Assembly (NCBI GenBank): GCA_964556165.1
Contig: CAZKVH010000014.1
Coordinates: 1 to 38,350 of the forward strand
Direction: 5' to 3'
Source: JAQVEM01 sp964556165
GTDB lineage: Bacteria; Actinomycetota; Humimicrobiia; Humimicrobiales; Humimicrobiaceae
Length of the DNA stretch: 38,350 nt
A model generated the notes under the pieces. The model worked only from the letters and a program-made list of their open reading frames with translations, did not search any database and was not told the origin of the DNA. The position numbers and the translations under genes are program-made. Shown here one piece after another: positions 34,993 through 38,350 of this stretch (positions are counted from its first letter, which is position 1; every line of letters begins with the position of its first letter).

Positions 34993-36327
34993 CTAAACAG
35001 CTCCCTGGGCCAGCATCGCATCTGCAACTTTTATGAATCCTGCTATATTTGCTCCCATAACCAGATTATTCTCGTCTCCATATTCTTTTGCTGTCCTGCT
35101 AATATTATTTAGAATCCCCGACATTATTTCTTTAAGCTTCACATCAACTTCCCCGGCGGTCCACTGCAACCTTGCGCTATTCTGAGACATCTCGAGCGCA
35201 GATACTGCAACTCCACCTGCATTTGCAGCTTTCCCCGGAGTATATAAAATTTTATTATCTAAAAATATTTTGACCGCTTCGGGATTGCAGGGCATATTAG
35301 CTCCTTCTCCTACTGCATAACACCCATTATTAACAAGGATTTCTGCTTCCGTGGGACCTATTTCATTCTGCGTTGCACAGGGAAGTGCAATGTCACACTT
35401 GTTTTTCCAGATTTCTTTTGAATTTTCATTAAACTCAACTTCTGGATATTTTTTTCTATACTCGGATATCCTTTTCTTATTTAATTCCTTTAAACTTTTT
35501 ATCTCATCCAGATCCAGACCGCTTGAATCAAATATATAACCATTAGAATCGCTCATAGCAACTACTTTCCCGCCAAGTTCTCTTGCTTTCTGGTGAGCGT
35601 ATATCGCAACATTCCCGGAACCTGAAATAATAATTCTTGCGCCTTTTATTGATTTACCTTTTCTCTCTAAAAGATCATTTATAAGATATACAAGCCCATA
35701 TCCTGTAGCTTCTTTTCTCAAAAGGCTGCCCCCGAATTCAATACGCTTTCCCGTTAAAACACCCTCAAAAACATTTTTTAATCTTTTATACTGACCGAAC
35801 ATATAACCTATCTCCCTCATTCCTGTGCCTATATCTCCTGCAGGTACATCTGTGAACTGGCCAATATATTTAAAAAGTTCTGTCATAAAACTCTGGCAGA
35901 ATCTCATTACTTCCATATCTGATTTTCCTTTAGGGTCGAAATCACTTCCTCCTTTACCTCCTCCCATACTGAATCCGGTAAGTGAATTTTTAAATATCTG
36001 TTCAAAACCAAGAAATTTAATTATTCCCAGATTGACCGAAGGATGAAGTCTTAAACCTCCCTTGTATGGGCCAATTGCGCTATTAAATTGAACCCTGTAC
36101 CCACGATTGACCCTTATCCTGCCACCATCATCTACCCATGGGACTCTAAACATAATCTGTCTCTCTGGCTCTACAATTCTTTCAAGTATGCTTTCCTTCT
36201 CGTATTGGGGATTTAATTCAAGAACTCTTTCTATTGATTCAAAAAAAACTTTCACTGCCTGATGAAATTCAACCTCTCCTGGATTCTTCTCCAGAACACT
36301 CTTAAAAACATCCTGCGTATAGCTCAT
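34993..36327 (-). CDS. gdhA: glutamate dehydrogenase
   Basis: Reductive amination of 2-oxoglutarate with ammonia (or the reverse) in the cytosol. The 444 residues match hexameric bacterial GdhA (about 445). The motif GPYKGGLRLHPSVN (86-99), catalytic Lys 125 in MGGGKGGSDFDPKG, the VPAGDIGTG stretch and the Rossmann motif ISGSGNVAIYA are all in place. The Rossmann GSGNVA type and length suit the NADP-preferring class, but coenzyme use is not decided by eye. An AAAAGGAG site precedes the ATG. It lies 53 bases downstream of tRNA-Cys and may be read from the tRNA promoter. Glutamate made here would feed argJ and argD. Confidence 0.95.
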   Translation of the reverse strand: MSYTQDVFKSVLEKNPGEVEFHQAVKVFFESIERVLELNPQYEKESILERIVEPERQIMFRVPWVDDGGRIRVNRGYRVQFNSAIGPYKGGLRLHPSVNLGIIKFLGFEQIFKNSLTGFSMGGGKGGSDFDPKGKSDMEVMRFCQSFMTELFKYIGQFTDVPAGDIGTGMREIGYMFGQYKRLKNVFEGVLTGKRIEFGGSLLRKEATGYGLVYLINDLLERKGKSIKGARIIISGSGNVAIYAHQKARELGGKVVAMSDSNGYIFDSSGLDLDEIKSLKELNKKRISEYRKKYPEVEFNENSKEIWKNKCDIALPCATQNEIGPTEAEILVNNGCYAVGEGANMPCNPEAVKIFLDNKILYTPGKAANAGGVAVSALEMSQNSARLQWTAGEVDVKLKEIMSGILNNISRTAKEYGDENNLVMGANIAGFIKVADAMLAQGAV

Positions 36328-36380
36328 ACTTTTACTCCTTTTAGTTTAAGCAAAAATAAATTAATTAATACTATCTAATA

Positions 36381-36454
<74 letters not shown>

Positions 36455-36473
36455 TTTTAAACAATAAAAAATT

Positions 36474-36502
36474 ATTATAGGATAATTTTATTTAAAAGTT
36501 AA
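36474..36502 (-). promoter_or_regulatory. promoter of tRNA-Cys
   Basis: TTAACT (36497-36502) and a perfect TATAAT (36474-36479) are 17 bases apart. Transcription would start about 15 bases before the tRNA. Confidence 0.65.
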
Positions 36503-36604
36503 GCAAACCTTTACCCATTATTTTTTCTACAATTCAAACCCTGCAATCTTTACCGGATTTAAAGTATCATTTATGATATGTGGCTTTATCTGCTTCTGCA
36601 GCTC

Positions 36605-37609
36605 TTAAAATATCCCCTCTATCTTTTCTCCGCAAAACGGGCAATGACCATCTTTGAGCTTATTACTTATAAGCGAAAACCCCCTTCTCTCAATCAACAA
36701 AGAATTACAATTTGGGCAGAAGGTATTTTCAAACCTGTTTCCAGGTATATTTCCTCCATATACATACTTTAACTGCGCCTCTTTACCTATGCCAATAGCC
36801 ATCTCTATCTTTTCTTCGCTCGTGGGCGGAATATTCGACTTATAACTTGGATAATAAGCACTTATATGCCATGGTATTCCCTTATCCACATCTGCTATAA
36901 ACTTTGCTATTTCTTCAAGCTCACCCCTGGAATCATTTATGCCGGGTATTACAAGAGTTGTTACTTCAATCCAGATACCCATTTGTTTCATCAAAATAAT
37001 ATTATTCAGAACAGGTTTTAATCTCCCCCCCATTTTTTCTCTGTAAGTATTATCAGAGAAACTTTTTAAATCTACATTTGCCGCATCCAGATATTCCTTT
37101 AACATATTCAAGCATTCTTTGGTCATAAAACCATTGGTCACAAATATATTCTTAAGTCCCTTATCATGCGCTATCCTGGCCGTGTCATATGCATACTCAA
37201 AAAAAATTGTAGGCTCTGTATAAGTATATGAGATGCTCTTATCTCCATTTGCAAGCGCGTGTTTAACAATAACTTCAGGCGGTACATCTTCACCTTCAAT
37301 TATTCCAAAATCAGATGGAGACTGAGAAATCCCGTAATTCTGACAATAAAAACATCTAAAATTGCAACCTACTGTTGCAATCGATAAAGAAGTTGTGCCG
37401 GGCATAAAATGAAACAAAGGTTTCTTCTCAATTGGATCAGAGTTCTCTGCAATTAGTTTCCGATACACAAGTGAATAAAGAGTCCCTCCAATATTTTTAC
37501 GCACATAACATTCGCCTATCTCCTGGTCAGCAATTACACACCTGTGATTGCATAAATCGCATCTCACTTTTTTATTTCCGATCTTTTTATATAGATAAGC
37601 TTCTTTCAA
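36605..37609 (-). CDS. amrS: AmmeMemoRadiSam-system radical SAM enzyme (AmrS-like)
   Basis: A 334-residue radical SAM protein related to pyruvate-formate-lyase activases. An N-terminal Cys motif CDLCNHRC (17-24) with a fourth Cys at 34 precedes the SAM cluster motif GC82NFRC86FYC89QN. The C-terminus has two CxxC pairs (CPNC, CPFC), a rubredoxin/zinc-ribbon look. This layout and the YTYTEPTIFFEYAYD and WHISAYYPSYK stretches are those of the family that travels with Memo and AMMECR1 proteins, whose substrate is not established. Neither partner is in the window. The only reasonable start is TTG at 37609, with AGG 8 bases upstream. The gene seems monocistronic. Confidence 0.87.
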   Translation of the reverse strand: MKEAYLYKKIGNKKVRCDLCNHRCVIADQEIGECYVRKNIGGTLYSLVYRKLIAENSDPIEKKPLFHFMPGTTSLSIATVGCNFRCFYCQNYGISQSPSDFGIIEGEDVPPEVIVKHALANGDKSISYTYTEPTIFFEYAYDTARIAHDKGLKNIFVTNGFMTKECLNMLKEYLDAANVDLKSFSDNTYREKMGGRLKPVLNNIILMKQMGIWIEVTTLVIPGINDSRGELEEIAKFIADVDKGIPWHISAYYPSYKSNIPPTSEEKIEMAIGIGKEAQLKYVYGGNIPGNRFENTFCPNCNSLLIERRGFSLISNKLKDGHCPFCGEKIEGIF

Positions 37610-37936
37610 TTAAACAACCTGCCTTAAATTAATATTTATATATAGAAGACACTGATATAATTATATAACCGTCACTATTTTTAATAAAATGATTTATTAA
37701 TAAAATAAATCCAGATAAGGATATAGATATATATAAATAGCAATTTTTTGAAAGTAATATACCGGGGAGTTTTTTAGACTTTTTATGTTATAATTAATGG
37801 ATAAAATTATTTATAACAATCTTTTAATTTAAGTTATAATTATTATCTATTTTTGTTTTTAGAAATATGATTAAATATTCTAAATTAAATACTCGATTTT
37901 AATTAATTATTTTCATCTTAAGGATTAGACTATAAT
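37610..37936. other. 327-bp divergent intergenic region
   Basis: Lies between the AmrS-like gene (minus) and the TPR gene (plus). It holds an extended -10, TGTTATAAT (37786-37794), and a second TATAAT (37835-37840), both on the plus strand, and a TATAAT on the minus strand near 37660. No ORF, strong hairpin or repeat is visible. Confidence 0.5.
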
Positions 37937-38347
37937 ATGGAAAACGAAAAGGATGCATGGGTTTACTTTATAGAAATCCTCATCAAGCAGGGCAAGTATG
38001 ATGAAGTTATAAGAGCGTGCAACAATGCTTTAAAGATGGATAGAAAATTTAAAGAAGCATGGTATTATTACGGAATAAGTTTTTATAAAAAAGGAAAATA
38101 TAATGAAGCAGAGCTCGCCTGCAGAGAAGCCATTGAATTAGATAAAAGATACAGCAAGGCATTATTTTGTCTTGGCGCCACTTTATTTAAACAGAATAAG
38201 TATGTCCAGTCCGAAGAAGTAATAAGAAAACTAATTGAATTAGACGAAAATAATAAAGATGCATGGAGAATTCTTTACATATTACTTCAAAGAGAAGGAA
38301 GATATAAAGAAGCTGAGATAGCATATAAAAGAGCAGAGGAAGAATAA
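37937..38347 (+). CDS. tetratricopeptide repeat protein
   Basis: A 136-residue, all-helical protein made of about four TPR units of 34 residues. Repeats with the W/A-G-Y-A-P-type spacing are seen at AWVYFIEILIKQGKYDEVIRACNNALKMD, AWYYYGISFYKKGKYNEAELACREAIELD, ALFCLGATLFKQNKYVQSEEVIRKLIELD and AWRILYILLQREGRYKEAEIAYKRAEEE. There is no signal peptide or other domain, so it is probably a protein-protein scaffold. It is unusually short and ends 3 bases before the window edge with a stop codon. AAGGA lies 13 bases before the ATG. The partner is unknown. Confidence 0.85.
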   Translation: MENEKDAWVYFIEILIKQGKYDEVIRACNNALKMDRKFKEAWYYYGISFYKKGKYNEAELACREAIELDKRYSKALFCLGATLFKQNKYVQSEEVIRKLIELDENNKDAWRILYILLQREGRYKEAEIAYKRAEEE

Positions 38348-38350
38348 TTT

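Overview
The window is a strongly AT-rich, gene-dense bacterial chromosome segment with housekeeping content: 32 protein genes that I accept, 2 tRNAs and several readable control regions. I see no insertion sequence, prophage, CRISPR array or toxin/defence island. The gene order is the best clue to the organism. Reading the minus strand from right to left it runs infC-rpmI-rplT-pheS-pheT, then four inserted genes, then argC-J-B-D-F-R-G-H, then (past a penicillin-binding protein on the other strand) tyrS. From memory, this is the order found in Actinomycetota such as Mycobacterium (infC, rpmI, rplT, pheS, pheT, argCJBDFRGH, then tyrS). The class A penicillin-binding protein with four C-terminal PASTA domains also fits a Gram-positive lineage. 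The low GC is unlike textbook actinobacteria, so my inference is a deep-branching, probably anaerobic, low-GC actinobacterial lineage. A Firmicutes-like lineage cannot be excluded without phylogeny.

Layout. 61-3649: a xylulokinase-like sugar kinase, a C_GCAxxG_C_C redox-type protein and tyrS. 3904-6714: a PBP1-type bifunctional cell-wall synthase with PASTA domains, preceded by a perfect 26-bp palindrome. 6812-15555: the complete eight-gene arginine operon argCJBDFRGH, read leftward from one promoter embedded in a symmetrical, probable ArgR operator. 15759-18543: a flavodoxin/ferredoxin-reductase-like protein and an OmpR-type two-component system. 18544-19045: a 502-bp gene-free stretch with a plus-strand terminator and inverted repeats, probably hiding a small RNA. 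19046-24474: infC-rpmI-rplT-pheS-pheT plus a metallo-beta-lactamase-fold gene, behind a promoter and a leader that looks like an L20/IF3-type attenuator. 24716-28293: a radical SAM protein, thrS and tRNA-Gly. 28572-32040: a PH/GRAM-like protein, a membrane-anchored 3D-domain protein, a PAS-GGDEF-HD-GYP c-di-GMP enzyme and a two-TM membrane protein. 32267-34779: an ABC exporter pair. 34993-36454: gdhA and tRNA-Cys. 36605-38347: an AmmeMemoRadiSam-type radical SAM enzyme and a TPR protein.

How it fits together. ArgJ is present, so ornithine is probably made by the acetyl-recycling route from glutamate, ammonia assimilation by GdhA can supply that glutamate, and ArgF/G/H finish arginine; ArgR inside the operon closes a feedback loop. 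The infC-to-pheT block is a translation operon with an RNA switch in its leader. The most interesting items for follow-up are the unannotated plus-strand RNA candidate at 18.7-19.0 kb, the infC leader together with the awkward infC start (strong Shine-Dalgarno, ATT codon and an A7 tract out of frame), the ArgR operator geometry, and a tRNA-Gly with C at position 55. I did not find an obviously new multi-protein system.
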